From assembly GCF_900996235.1 (NCBI RefSeq), contig NZ_CAAJGM010000208.1:434001-498000 (forward strand): DNA of 64,000 bases, in the 5' to 3' direction. This document shows, piece after piece, positions 43,216 to 51,748 of this stretch (its first letter is position 1; the number at the start of each line of letters is the position of its first letter). The stretch comes from Paraburkholderia sp. BCC1885. Lineage in GTDB: Bacteria; Pseudomonadota; Gammaproteobacteria; Burkholderiales; Burkholderiaceae. Both the position numbers and the translations under genes were made by a program. The notes beneath the pieces were generated by a model. It searched no databases and was not told the origin of the DNA. It was given only the letters and a program-made list of their open reading frames with translations.

Positions 43216-43626
43216 CTACCGGCTCAGCAGATCAATCACATGCAGCAATTCCTTGCGCAACTGATCGACATCCACTGCGGCCGCGCTTTTGGCCGCCGCC
43301 TCGACCACGTCACCTTCCTCGACAATCTCATCCGCCGCCGGTGCCCCATGCACTGCGCCATGCGAATCGAGCCGGTTGCGCGCGCCGTTGATCGTGAAGC
43401 CCTGCTCGTACAGCAACTCGCGAATCCGCCGGATCAACAGCACTTCATGATGCTGGTAATAGCGACGGTTGCCGCGCCGCTTCACCGGCCTCAACTGCGT
43501 GAACTCCTGCTCCCAATACCGCAACACATGCGGTTTAACGCCGCACAGTTCGCTCACTTCACCAATGGTGAAGTAGCGCTTCGCCGGAATCGGAGGCAAG
43601 ACGACTTTTTCGATCGTCGCTGTCAT
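43216..43626 (-). CDS. MerR-family regulator downstream of ihfA
   Basis: This 136-residue protein has an N-terminal MerR winged helix (YFTIGEVSELCGVKPHVLRYWEQEF, then RRYYQHHEVLLIRRIRELL), a short coiled linker and an acidic/Ala-rich tail. There are no metal-binding cysteines beyond the one in the HTH. This gene is found directly after ihfA in many beta-proteobacteria, here 45 bp away, so the two are probably co-transcribed. Its targets are unknown. Confidence 0.9.
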   Translation of the reverse strand: MTATIEKVVLPPIPAKRYFTIGEVSELCGVKPHVLRYWEQEFTQLRPVKRRGNRRYYQHHEVLLIRRIRELLYEQGFTINGARNRLDSHGAVHGAPAADEIVEEGDVVEAAAKSAAAVDVDQLRKELLHVIDLLSR

Positions 43627-43671
43627 CGTCAGTTAGCCGTCGTGGTGGGTTGCGCAGGAACGCGCTGTCGA

Positions 43672-44082
43672 TCAGCGCGCGAAGCTCGCCTCGGCGCCGG
43701 TCTCGACCAGCGCCTTCAGCTTTTGACTTGCATGGAACGTCACAACGCGGCGAGCGGCAATCGGAATGGCCTCGCCGGTCTTCGGATTACGGCCAGGACG
43801 CTGAGGCTTGTCGCGCAACTGGAAGTTACCGAAGCCCGACAGCTTCACGCTATCGCCGCTCTCCAGCGCGTCGCGAATCACCTCGAAGAACGCCTCGACC
43901 ATGTCCTTGGCTTCCCGCTTGTTGAGTCCGACATTGTCGAACAGCAACTCGGCAAGCTCGGCCTTGGTAAGCGTGGGCGTTTCCGCTGACGCGTTTGCGG
44001 GTGATGTCGGAATATCGCGAATCATGGCGCTACGCTGCGCCGTAAGAAGGGCTTCGAAATCACTCGAGTTCATTTCATTCAT
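43672..44082 (-). CDS. ihfA: Integration host factor alpha subunit
   Basis: This is the DNA-bending IhfA protein, 136 residues with the Burkholderiales-type N-terminal extension (about 40 residues before LTKAELAELLFDNVGLNKREAK). The beta-arm with the intercalating proline is in GRNPKTGEAIPI. It works as a heterodimer with IhfB and supports sigma-54 promoters, recombination and replication. The start could be ATG 44082 or 44073; neither has a strong ribosome-binding site. It follows pheT, as in E. coli. Confidence 0.95.
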   Translation of the reverse strand: MNEMNSSDFEALLTAQRSAMIRDIPTSPANASAETPTLTKAELAELLFDNVGLNKREAKDMVEAFFEVIRDALESGDSVKLSGFGNFQLRDKPQRPGRNPKTGEAIPIAARRVVTFHASQKLKALVETGAEASFAR

Positions 44083-44151
44083 ATCTATCAAATGGCGCGC
44101 CAACCAGGAACCGGAGAATGCGAAAACTACCGCTTAATGAGTATTCGCGGG

Positions 44152-46590
44152 TTATCCGCGCAACCGTGCGCCATATACTCGAGCCAGACGATCCACCAGG
44201 GTTTGAATGGCCAGATCGACCGTCTCGTCCTGAAGGGTCCCGCCAGTATCTTGCAAGGTCACACGGAACGCAAGGCTTTTCTCGTGAGCTGCCAACCCAC
44301 CGGAAGTGTTTGATTTTGGACGGAATTCGTCGAAAAGCGCAACCCTTCTGATGGTCTTGCAGGCGTCTTCGGAAAGCGCCTTTTGCATCTCGTCGAGCAG
44401 TGCCTGAACCTCGATTTTCTGGTCCACGACCACCGCGATATCACGCCGCACCGGCGGAAACTTCGACACTTCCGAAGGCACCGGCAATGTACGCTGAATT
44501 AATGCATCCGCTTCGATTTCAAACAGAATCGGCGCATGCGGCAAATCATATTTCTGCATCCAGCGCGGATGCAATTCACCAATCCAGCCCACTGCGCGGC
44601 CATTCAACTCAATACGCGCACTGCGTCCCGGATGCAGAGCCGGATGTTCCGCTTTCACGAAGCGCGCCACCGCGGGCGCGAGCAACGCTTCCAGATCGCC
44701 CTTGACGTCGAAGAAGTCCACGGCGCGCGTGGCCGCGCTCCATTGCTCTTCCTGCGCCGGACCATAGGCGAGCGCGCCGAACATCTTCGGCTGCGAGAAG
44801 CCTTCGACCTGCAGCTCACCGGCCTTGATCGCCGGGTCGTGCAGGAACACACGACCCACTTCGAACACGCGCACGCGATCCGCCGCGCGACGGCTCAGAT
44901 TCGTGCGCAGCACTTCGATCAGGCTGCCAAACAGCGTGGTGCGCATCACCGAAAGCTGACTGGCGATCGGGTTCAGGAGACGCACCGGCTTGTCGTTGCC
45001 GGCGAAATCCTGCTCCCATTGCGCGTCGACGAAACTGAAATTGACCGTTTCCGCGTAGTCGCGCGCGGCAAGCGCGTGACGGATATCGTGCTGGGTGCGC
45101 CGCGTCTCGTTGGTCGCGCGCATTTCGCTCGTGGCCACGGGCGGACGCGCCGGAATCTTTTCGAAGCCGTAGATGCGCGCGACTTCTTCGATCAGGTCTT
45201 CCTCGATTTCGATGTCGAAGCGATACGACGGCGGTGTCACGGAGAACACGTCATCGCCTTCGCGCTCGAATGTGAGGCCAAGGCGCGTGAAGATCTGCGC
45301 GATCTCATCCGCACCGATTGCCACGCCGATGATCCGGTTCGCCCGTGCGACGCGCATTTTCACCGGCGCGCGCTGCGGCAGGTTGACAACCTGATCGTCG
45401 ACCGGACCCGCCTCACCGCCGCAGATGTCGAGGATCAGCTGCGTGATGCGCTCGATATGTTCGACGGTGGTCGCATAGTCGACGCCGCGCTCGAAGCGAT
45501 GGCCCGCGTCGGTCGAGAAGTTGTACTTGCGCGAGCGGCCACGAATGCTGTCCGGCCACCAGAAGGCAGCTTCCAGATAGATGTTGGCGGTATCCAGCGT
45601 CACGGCCGTGCTGTCGCCGCCCATGATGCCCGCGAGACTTTCGATATGCCGCTCGTCCGCGATCACGCCGACTGTCTCATCCAGTTCAACGGTGTTGCCG
45701 TTGAGCAGCTTGAGCGTCTCGCCCTTGCGGCCCCAGCGCACATCCATGCCGCCGTGGATCTTGTCGAGATCGAACACGTGCGAGGGGCGGCCGAGTTCAA
45801 GCATCACGTAGTTCGAGATGTCGACCAGCGCCGAGATGCTGCGCTGTCCCGAGCGTTCCAGACGCTCGACCATCCACTGCGGCGACTTCGCGCGCGCGTT
45901 CACGCCGCGAATCACGCGGCCCGAGAAACGGCCGCACAGATCCGGCGCCGAGATCTTGACCGGCAGCGTTTCATTCAGGGTGACCGCAGCCGGCTTGATG
46001 TCGAGCGCGCGCAGCGGTGCGCCCGTAATCGCCGAGGTTTCGCGCGCCACGCCGAACACCGAGAGGCAGTCGGCCTTGTTCGGCGTCAGCTTGATTTCAA
46101 AGACGGTGTCGTCGAGATTGAGCGTCTCGCGGATGTCCTGGCCGATCGGCGTATCTTCCGGCAGGATCAGCAGGCCGCTATGATCTTCCGAGAGCTTCAG
46201 TTCGCGAGCCGAGCACAGCATGCCCTGGCTTTCCACGCCGCGCAGCTTCGAGAGCTTGATGGCGAACGGCGCGCCGCCCTCTTCAGCCGGCGGCAGCTCG
46301 GCGCCCACCAGCGCGACCGGCACCTTGATGCCCGGCGCCACATTCGGCGCGCCACACACGATGTTGAGCGTTGCGCCCGTGCCGGCGTCCACCTGACACA
46401 CGTTGAGCTTATCCGCGTCCGGATGCTTGACGACTTCGAGCACCCGGCCGACAACGATCTTCTTGGTGGGCGGCGCAGCAGGCTGCAGGCCTTCGACCTC
46501 GAGACCCGCCATCGTCAGCGCGTGCGACAGCTCGTCCGTCGTCATCTGCGGGTCGACAAAGCTTCTTAGCCAGGATTCCGGGAATTGCAT
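44152..46590 (-). CDS. pheT: Phenylalanyl-tRNA synthetase beta chain
   Basis: This 812-residue subunit carries the N-terminal tRNA-binding domain (around residues 40-150, VCQVDAGTGATLNIVCGAPNV), the B3/B4 editing domain, the B5 domain and the C-terminal ferredoxin-fold anticodon-binding domain (FPPVRRDIAVVVD). It forms an alpha2beta2 enzyme with PheS. The gene lies 169 bp after pheS, with a hairpin in the gap, and is intact. Confidence 0.98.
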   Translation of the reverse strand: MQFPESWLRSFVDPQMTTDELSHALTMAGLEVEGLQPAAPPTKKIVVGRVLEVVKHPDADKLNVCQVDAGTGATLNIVCGAPNVAPGIKVPVALVGAELPPAEEGGAPFAIKLSKLRGVESQGMLCSARELKLSEDHSGLLILPEDTPIGQDIRETLNLDDTVFEIKLTPNKADCLSVFGVARETSAITGAPLRALDIKPAAVTLNETLPVKISAPDLCGRFSGRVIRGVNARAKSPQWMVERLERSGQRSISALVDISNYVMLELGRPSHVFDLDKIHGGMDVRWGRKGETLKLLNGNTVELDETVGVIADERHIESLAGIMGGDSTAVTLDTANIYLEAAFWWPDSIRGRSRKYNFSTDAGHRFERGVDYATTVEHIERITQLILDICGGEAGPVDDQVVNLPQRAPVKMRVARANRIIGVAIGADEIAQIFTRLGLTFEREGDDVFSVTPPSYRFDIEIEEDLIEEVARIYGFEKIPARPPVATSEMRATNETRRTQHDIRHALAARDYAETVNFSFVDAQWEQDFAGNDKPVRLLNPIASQLSVMRTTLFGSLIEVLRTNLSRRAADRVRVFEVGRVFLHDPAIKAGELQVEGFSQPKMFGALAYGPAQEEQWSAATRAVDFFDVKGDLEALLAPAVARFVKAEHPALHPGRSARIELNGRAVGWIGELHPRWMQKYDLPHAPILFEIEADALIQRTLPVPSEVSKFPPVRRDIAVVVDQKIEVQALLDEMQKALSEDACKTIRRVALFDEFRPKSNTSGGLAAHEKSLAFRVTLQDTGGTLQDETVDLAIQTLVDRLARVYGARLRG

Positions 46591-46644
46591 GGTTCTGTGT
46601 ACGTTCTGATCAGGTTAGTCCACGTCCGGCTGGGGCCTTGTGTT

Positions 46645-46668
46645 CCGTTATCCTCGCCGGGATAACGG
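46645..46668 (-). other. Hairpin in the pheS-pheT gap
   Basis: CCGTTATCC and GGATAACGG form a nine-base stem with a six-base loop. With no T-run it is unlikely to terminate; it could slow or process the message between the two subunit genes. Confidence 0.5.
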
Positions 46669-46759
46669 GCGCCCTGCCGGTGGCACTGCTCGCGGCGCGC
46701 ACCTGCCTGCGTCTGTGCAGATATTCTCCGCATCTGGCAGGCGTGCGCGGCTCGATGCG

Positions 46760-47773
46760 TTAAGCGAATTGCCGCAGGAAGCGCAGGTCGTTCTCGAAAA
46801 ACAGGCGCAGGTCCTGCACCCCGTAGCGCAACATCGTCAGCCGTTCGAGGCCGCTACCAAAGGCAAAGCCGATGTAACGCTCCGGGTCGAGGCCCATGTT
46901 GCGGATCACCGTGGGGTGAACCTGGCCGGAACCCGAAATTTCGAGCCACTTGCCGGCGTTCTTGCCCGTTTCGAACAGCATGTCGATCTCGGCCGACGGT
47001 TCGGTGAACGGAAAGTACGACGGACGGAAGCGCACGAGGATGTCGTCGCGCTCGAAGAATTTCTTGAGGAAGTCGGTGTAGACGCCCTTCAGGTCGGCGA
47101 AGCTGATGTTCTCGTCGATCCACAGGCCTTCGACCTGATTGAACATGGGCGAGTGCGTCGCGTCGCTGTCCACGCGGTAGGTGCGGCCCGGCACGATCAC
47201 CTTGATGGGCGGCGTGTTGGTGCGCGCGTAACGCACCTGCATCGGGCTCGTGTGCGTGCGCAGCAGCAGTTGACGGCCGTCGGCATCCTTGCCGTCAACG
47301 TAGAAGGTGTCCTGCATGGAACGCGCCGGATGATTTTCCGGGCTGTTCAAGGCAGTGAAGTTGTACCAGTCGGTTTCGATTTCGGGGCCGTCGGCCACGT
47401 CGAAGCCGATACTGCCGAAAATCTTTTCGACGCGTTCCCACGTGCGCATGACCGGATGCAGGCTGCCTGCACCCAGGCCGCGGCCGGGCAAGGTGACGTC
47501 AATGGCTTCAGCGGCGAGGCGCTGGTTCAGAAGCGCGTCGGCAAGCGCCTGACGGCGGGCCGTCAAGGCGGCTTCCACCTGCTGCTTGACGACGTTGATC
47601 CGCGCGCCTTCCGTCTTGCGCGTTTCGGGATCGAGTTTGCCAAGGCCCTTCAACAGCTCGGTCAGCGCACCCGATTTGCCGAGAAAGCGGGCTTTCTCGT
47701 TCTCGAGGGTGGTGACGTCGTTGGCTTGCCCGAAGGCTTTTTGCGCGTCAGCGACAATCTGGTCCAGATCCAT
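46760..47773 (-). CDS. pheS: Phenylalanyl-tRNA synthetase alpha chain
   Basis: This is a 337-residue class II synthetase subunit. After an N-terminal coiled coil come motif 1 and motif 2 (RTHTSPMQVRY; PGRTYRVDSDATHSPMFNQVEGLWID) and motif 3 (GFAFGSGLERLTMLRYG), ending in DLRFLRQFA. The start at 47773 is the family start; the upstream in-frame ATGs lie in the leader. A terminator-like structure just upstream suggests controlled read-through from the rplT transcript. Confidence 0.98.
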   Translation of the reverse strand: MDLDQIVADAQKAFGQANDVTTLENEKARFLGKSGALTELLKGLGKLDPETRKTEGARINVVKQQVEAALTARRQALADALLNQRLAAEAIDVTLPGRGLGAGSLHPVMRTWERVEKIFGSIGFDVADGPEIETDWYNFTALNSPENHPARSMQDTFYVDGKDADGRQLLLRTHTSPMQVRYARTNTPPIKVIVPGRTYRVDSDATHSPMFNQVEGLWIDENISFADLKGVYTDFLKKFFERDDILVRFRPSYFPFTEPSAEIDMLFETGKNAGKWLEISGSGQVHPTVIRNMGLDPERYIGFAFGSGLERLTMLRYGVQDLRLFFENDLRFLRQFA

Positions 47774-47828
47774 TGATCCCATCATTTCAACGTCAGTGTT
47801 CAATCGATGCAAAACTGGTTCGACCAAC

Positions 47829-47854
47829 AAAAAAGGGGCTCGGTGAGGAGCCCC
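47829..47854 (-). terminator. Terminator or attenuator between rplT and pheS
   Basis: On the minus strand GGGGCTC and GAGCCCC form a seven-base stem with a six-base loop, followed by six T residues, about 55 bp before the pheS start. It would end the infC-rpmI-rplT message or attenuate pheST. Confidence 0.85.
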
Positions 47855-47899
47855 GTTTTTGTTGCAGCGTCACCGAGACTACCGGATCTTCGCTGCAAC
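47839..47899 (-). promoter_or_regulatory. Possible antiterminator overlapping the pheS leader terminator
   Basis: Upstream of the terminator, GTTGCAGCG (47899-47891) and CGCTGCAAC (47869-47861) can pair, enclosing CTCGGTGA at 47877-47870. That octamer is the exact complement of TCACCGAG (47846-47839), which spans the terminator loop and 3' stem. The three pairings exclude one another, as in attenuators. I see no Phe-rich leader peptide. Confidence 0.5.
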
Positions 47900-47930
47900 G
47901 AACCACGCAGTTTAATTGCCCAAAGCGCAA

Positions 47931-48290
47931 TCAGGCTGCAACGGCGGCTTTCACCTGCTGAACGATCGCAGCAAAAGCAGCCTTGTCGAACACAGCCATG
48001 TCGGCCAGCACCTTGCGGTCCAGTTCGATCGAAGCCTTCTTCAGGCCGTTGATGAACACGCTGTACGTCATGTCGTGCTGACGCACCGCCGCGTTGATAC
48101 GCGTGATCCACAATGCACGGAACACACGCTTCTTGTTGCGGCGATCGCGGTAGGCGTATTGGCCTGCGCGCATGACCGCCTGCTTGGCGATGCGATAGAC
48201 GTTATTGCGACGGCCGCGGTAACCCTTGGCCAGCTTGATGATCTTCTTGTGACGGGCCCGTGCGGTAACCCCACGTTTGACTCTAGGCAT
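47931..48290 (-). CDS. rplT: Ribosomal protein L20
   Basis: This 119-residue basic protein starts [28 protein letters not shown], the standard L20 N terminus that threads into 23S rRNA, with a globular end at [20 protein letters not shown]20 is needed early in 50S assembly and represses its own operon in other bacteria. It follows rpmI by 29 bp. Confidence 0.99.
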
Positions 48291-48319
48291 AGTTAGCTCC
48301 TGTGAGTTTTAGTTAAGGG

Positions 48320-48517
48320 TTAAGCGAACGGCAGCATTGCGCGCACGGAGTTCATATCTGACTCATGAACCGACGTGGAGCCGCGCAGATGGCGTTTGTT
48401 CTTGGTGGTCTTCTTGGTAAGAATGTGGCGCTTGAAGGCTTGACCGCGCTTGACGGTACCGCCCGGACGCACCACGAAGCGCTTTGCAGCACTCTTCTTG
48501 GTCTTCATCTTCGGCAT
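48320..48517 (-). CDS. rpmI: Ribosomal protein L35
   Basis: This 65-residue protein, MPKMKTKKSAAKRFVVR, matches L35 in length and sequence, including HILTKKTTKNKRHLRG. The start at 48517 is clear; the longer open frame begins in the leader. It lies between infC and rplT as in most bacteria. Confidence 0.99.
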   Translation of the reverse strand: MPKMKTKKSAAKRFVVRPGGTVKRGQAFKRHILTKKTTKNKRHLRGSTSVHESDMNSVRAMLPFA

Positions 48518-48825
48518 GACAACTCCATTATTTGATGGACATGGGTGTGCGGTCGGCCTGATGGCCATTACCCGCCCTTCGAAACCCATTCCACTTGGTA
48601 TGCAGCCGGCCGGTACTGATGGCCGCCGCTTTTCAGAAACCGCACCCGTTTACATGGACGCGGTTCCGAAACCTGCTGTCTTCGCCATGCGCTCATCAAC
48701 ACACGCATCGCGAAGTACATCTCAATCTTTTCGGGCCTTTTCTGGCCGCCAGCGCGCACCTCACGGCGCGCGGCCTGACGATCGGCCTCAACAACCCAAC
48801 CTGCCCTTGCAACCAGGCGATCGGC
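48518..48825. other. Long infC-rpmI spacer
   Basis: This spacer of 308 bases is within the infC-rpmI-rplT unit on the minus strand. It has no supported gene. In E. coli the corresponding spacer helps form the L20 translational operator; I could not fold this one by eye with confidence. Confidence 0.5.
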
Positions 48826-49350
48826 TTACTTCTTTTTCTTCGGAGCGAGCACCATGATCATCTGGCGCCCTTCCATCTTCGGCATTTGCTCGACCTGACC
48901 GACTTCGTCGAGGTCGGTGCGCAGGCGTTCCAGCATGCGCATACCAATTTCCTGGTGGGCCATTTCGCGGCCACGGAAACGCAACGTGATTTTCGTCTTG
49001 TCACCGTCGTCGAGGAAGCGGATGAGGTTGCGCAGCTTGACGTTGTAATCGCCGTCGTCAGTGCCCGGGCGGAATTTGACTTCCTTGACCTGGACAATCT
49101 TCTGCTTGAGCTTCGCCTCGTGCTGCTTCTTCGCTTCCGAGTACTTGAACTTGCCGTAATCCATCAAGCGGCAAACCGGCGGCACCGCCTGTGGAGCAAT
49201 TTCGACCAGATCCACATCTTGCTGTTCCGACATGCGGAAAGCATCGGCAAGTTTCACGATGCCGAGGGGTTCATTCTCGACTCCGACCAGACGCACCTCG
49301 GGTGCAGTGATTTCACCGTTGATGCGGTGCGCAGACTTATCAGTAGCGAT
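48826..49350 (-). CDS. infC: Translation initiation factor IF-3, AUC start
   Basis: This is 174-residue IF-3. The N-terminal domain begins ATDKSAHRINGEITAPEVRL, and the C-terminal domain ends MIMVLAPKKKK. There is no ATG at the family start: AGAGGAAACGTAAC is followed by ATC at 49350, a rare initiation codon of the kind infC uses so that IF-3 can repress its own translation. A GTG-initiated reading from 49296 would cut off 18 conserved residues. It follows thrS by 49 bp, the conserved order. Confidence 0.95.
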   Translation of the reverse strand: MATDKSAHRINGEITAPEVRLVGVENEPLGIVKLADAFRMSEQQDVDLVEIAPQAVPPVCRLMDYGKFKYSEAKKQHEAKLKQKIVQVKEVKFRPGTDDGDYNVKLRNLIRFLDDGDKTKITLRFRGREMAHQEIGMRMLERLRTDLDEVGQVEQMPKMEGRQMIMVLAPKKKK

Positions 49351-49399
49351 GTTACGTTTCCTCTAAAAATTAAAAAAACGAGCCGCGCTGCCAGGTGGT

Positions 49400-51307
49400 T
49401 TACCTGAACGACTGCACGTCCTGGCGCAGACGCTCAATGAAGGCGCTGAGGGGCATTACACCCAGATCAACACCGCCACGGGCACGCACGGCTACCGTTT
49501 GGGCATCACGCTCTTTATCGCCGACCACAAGGAGGTACGGCACCTTTTCCAGCGTGTGCTCGCGTATTTTATAGCTAATCTTCTCGTTGCGCAAATCGGC
49601 CTCTACTCTAACCCCTTGTTTTTGCAACGATTGGGCCAGAGACTGGGCATATTCGGCCTGACTTTCCGCGATATTCATCACAACCGCCTGCATCGGCGCC
49701 AGCCAGGAAGGCATTGCACCAGCATGGTGCTCGATCAGAATACCCAGGAACCGCTCCATTGATCCGACGATTGCCCGGTGCAACATAATCGGACGGCGGC
49801 GGCTGTTGTCTTCCGCGACGTATTCCGCGCCGAGGCGCTCCGGCAGCACCATATCGAGCTGCAGGGTGCCGCATTGCCACGACCGGCCCAGCGCGTCCTT
49901 GATGTGGTACTCGACCTTCGGGCCGTAAAAGGCGCCCTCGCCCGGCAACTCCTCCCACGTCACGCCGCAGGCCGTCAGCGCGTCGCGCAGGCCCTGCTCG
50001 GCACGATCCCACGTCTCGTCGGTGCCGGCACGCGCGTCCGGGCGTAGCGACAGCTTGATCTCGACGTTATCGAAGCCGAAGTCCTTGTAGACGCTCATCG
50101 CCAGCGTGTTGAAGGCGATCGATTCGCTGATGAACTGGTCTTCGGTACAGAAAATGTGCGCGTCGTCTTGCACGAAACCGCGCACGCGCATCAAACCGTG
50201 CAAGGCACCCGACGACTCATTGCGGTGGCACGAGCCGAACTCCGCATAGCGCAGCGGCAGATCGCGATACGACCGCAGGCCATGATTGAAGACCTGCACG
50301 TGACCCGGGCAGTTCATCGGCTTGATGGCGTAATCGCGCTTTTCCGATTCCGTCGTGAACATGTTTTCACGATAGTTCTGCCAGTGGCCCGACGCTTCCC
50401 ACAGCGAGCGGTCCATGATCATCGGCGTCTTGATCTCGAGATAGCCGGCATCGTTCACGCGGCGGCGCAGGTACTGCTCGACCTGCTGCCACAGCGTCCA
50501 GCCACGCGGATGCCAGAACACCATGCCCGGCGATTCGTCCTGCATGTGAAACAGGTCGAGCTGCTTGCCGAGCTTGCGGTGATCACGCTTTTCCGCCTCT
50601 TCGAGCATGTGCAGATACGCTTCCTGATCTTCCTTCTTCGTCCAGGCCGTACCGTAAATGCGCTGCAACTGTTCGTTCTTCGAATCGCCGCGCCAGTAAG
50701 CGCCGGCCACCTTCATCAGCTTGAAAACCTTCAGCTTGCCAGTGGACGGCACGTGCGGGCCGCGGCACAGATCCGTGAAGCCGCCATGCGAGTACAGCTT
50801 GATTTCGTCGGTAGACGGAATCGACTCGATGATCTCGGCCTTGTACTTTTCGCCGATGCTCTTGAAGTAGTCCACCGCTTCGTCGCGCGACACCACGCGA
50901 CGCGACACCGGCTCATCTTTCTTCGCGAGGTCCTGCATGCGCTTTTCGATCTTCTCGAGATCTTCCGGCGTGAAGGGACGGTTGTAGGCGAAGTCGTAGT
51001 AGAAACCGTTCTCGATCACCGGGCCGATCGTGACCTGCGCTTCCGGATACAGGTCTTTCACGGCGTAGGCGAGCAGGTGCGCCGCGGAGTGGCGAATGAT
51101 GTCGAGGCCGTCGGCGTCTTTTTCCGTGACGATCGCGAGCGACACGTCGTGATCGATCAACGCGGACGTATCGACCAGCTCACCGTCGATCTTGCCGCCA
51201 AGCGCGGCTTTCGCGAGACCAGGGCCGATCGACGCGGCCACTTCGGCAACCGTGACCGGGTGCTCGTACTGTCGAACCGAACCATCAGGCAAACGTATCG
51301 AAACCAT
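49400..51307 (-). CDS. thrS: Threonyl-tRNA synthetase
   Basis: This 635-residue enzyme has the TGS domain (MVSIRLPDGSVRQYEHPVTVAEVAASIG), the editing domain (HSAAHLLAYAVKDLYP), the class II core with zinc ligands (MNCPGHVQVF, FGSCHRNE) and a C-terminal anticodon domain. It is intact. The start at 51307 is the standard one; upstream codons in frame belong to the leader. It heads the thrS-infC-rpmI-rplT-pheST-ihfA block. Confidence 0.99.
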   Translation of the reverse strand: MVSIRLPDGSVRQYEHPVTVAEVAASIGPGLAKAALGGKIDGELVDTSALIDHDVSLAIVTEKDADGLDIIRHSAAHLLAYAVKDLYPEAQVTIGPVIENGFYYDFAYNRPFTPEDLEKIEKRMQDLAKKDEPVSRRVVSRDEAVDYFKSIGEKYKAEIIESIPSTDEIKLYSHGGFTDLCRGPHVPSTGKLKVFKLMKVAGAYWRGDSKNEQLQRIYGTAWTKKEDQEAYLHMLEEAEKRDHRKLGKQLDLFHMQDESPGMVFWHPRGWTLWQQVEQYLRRRVNDAGYLEIKTPMIMDRSLWEASGHWQNYRENMFTTESEKRDYAIKPMNCPGHVQVFNHGLRSYRDLPLRYAEFGSCHRNESSGALHGLMRVRGFVQDDAHIFCTEDQFISESIAFNTLAMSVYKDFGFDNVEIKLSLRPDARAGTDETWDRAEQGLRDALTACGVTWEELPGEGAFYGPKVEYHIKDALGRSWQCGTLQLDMVLPERLGAEYVAEDNSRRRPIMLHRAIVGSMERFLGILIEHHAGAMPSWLAPMQAVVMNIAESQAEYAQSLAQSLQKQGVRVEADLRNEKISYKIREHTLEKVPYLLVVGDKERDAQTVAVRARGGVDLGVMPLSAFIERLRQDVQSFR

Positions 51308-51358
51308 TGCGTTCTCCGTGGTGCCGACCGGCGGTGGCACATACAACCATCAAAGCCA

Positions 51359-51392
51359 AAAAAAATGCGGCCCCGCTTTCGAGGGGCCGCAT
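51359..51392 (-). terminator. Terminator between tRNA-Val and thrS
   Basis: On the minus strand ATGCGGCCCC and GGGGCCGCAT form a ten-base stem with an eight-base loop followed by a run of T residues. It ends the tRNA-Val transcript about 160 bp downstream of the tRNA, and 50 bp before thrS, so it could also lie in a thrS leader. Confidence 0.85.
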
Positions 51393-51553
51393 TCACATTT
51401 CCTGCAAACTACACTGGCGAAAGTGGTCCTCGACTAGCGTCGCTCCGAAGTTGTTTCGGTCAACGTTCGCGGTGTCATAACCGTATTCGCCTTTCGCGCC
51501 AAGGCGCTTACTGCAGCTTGCGAAACCCCGGCAAAGCGGAATTTCTCTTTCGT

Positions 51554-51630
51554 TGGTAGGCTCGATTGGACTCGAACCAACGACCCCCACCATGTCAAGG
51601 TGGTGCTCTAACCAGCTGAGCTACGAGCCT
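51554..51630 (-). tRNA. tRNA-Val (anticodon GAC)
   Basis: A 77-base cloverleaf with CCA encoded. The acceptor AGGCTCG pairs with CGAGCCT; the anticodon stem is CCACC/GGTGG with loop TTGACAT, giving anticodon GAC; the T arm is GGTTCGAGTCC. It lies between relA and thrS. Confidence 0.97.
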
Positions 51631-51748
51631 GAAGAAACGAGATTATATGGAGCCCCACATCGCTTGGCAAGTACTTTTGTACACCGACGCTGAAAATCCC
51701 CGCCGCCCTTTATCGACATGCGACTGCGGGCCGACGTCACACCTGAAT

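Noticed and set aside
44536..46569. Long plus-strand open frame opposite pheT
   Set aside because: It is antisense to an unmistakable pheT, is rich in Arg and His, and matches no family; long shadow frames are expected at this GC content.
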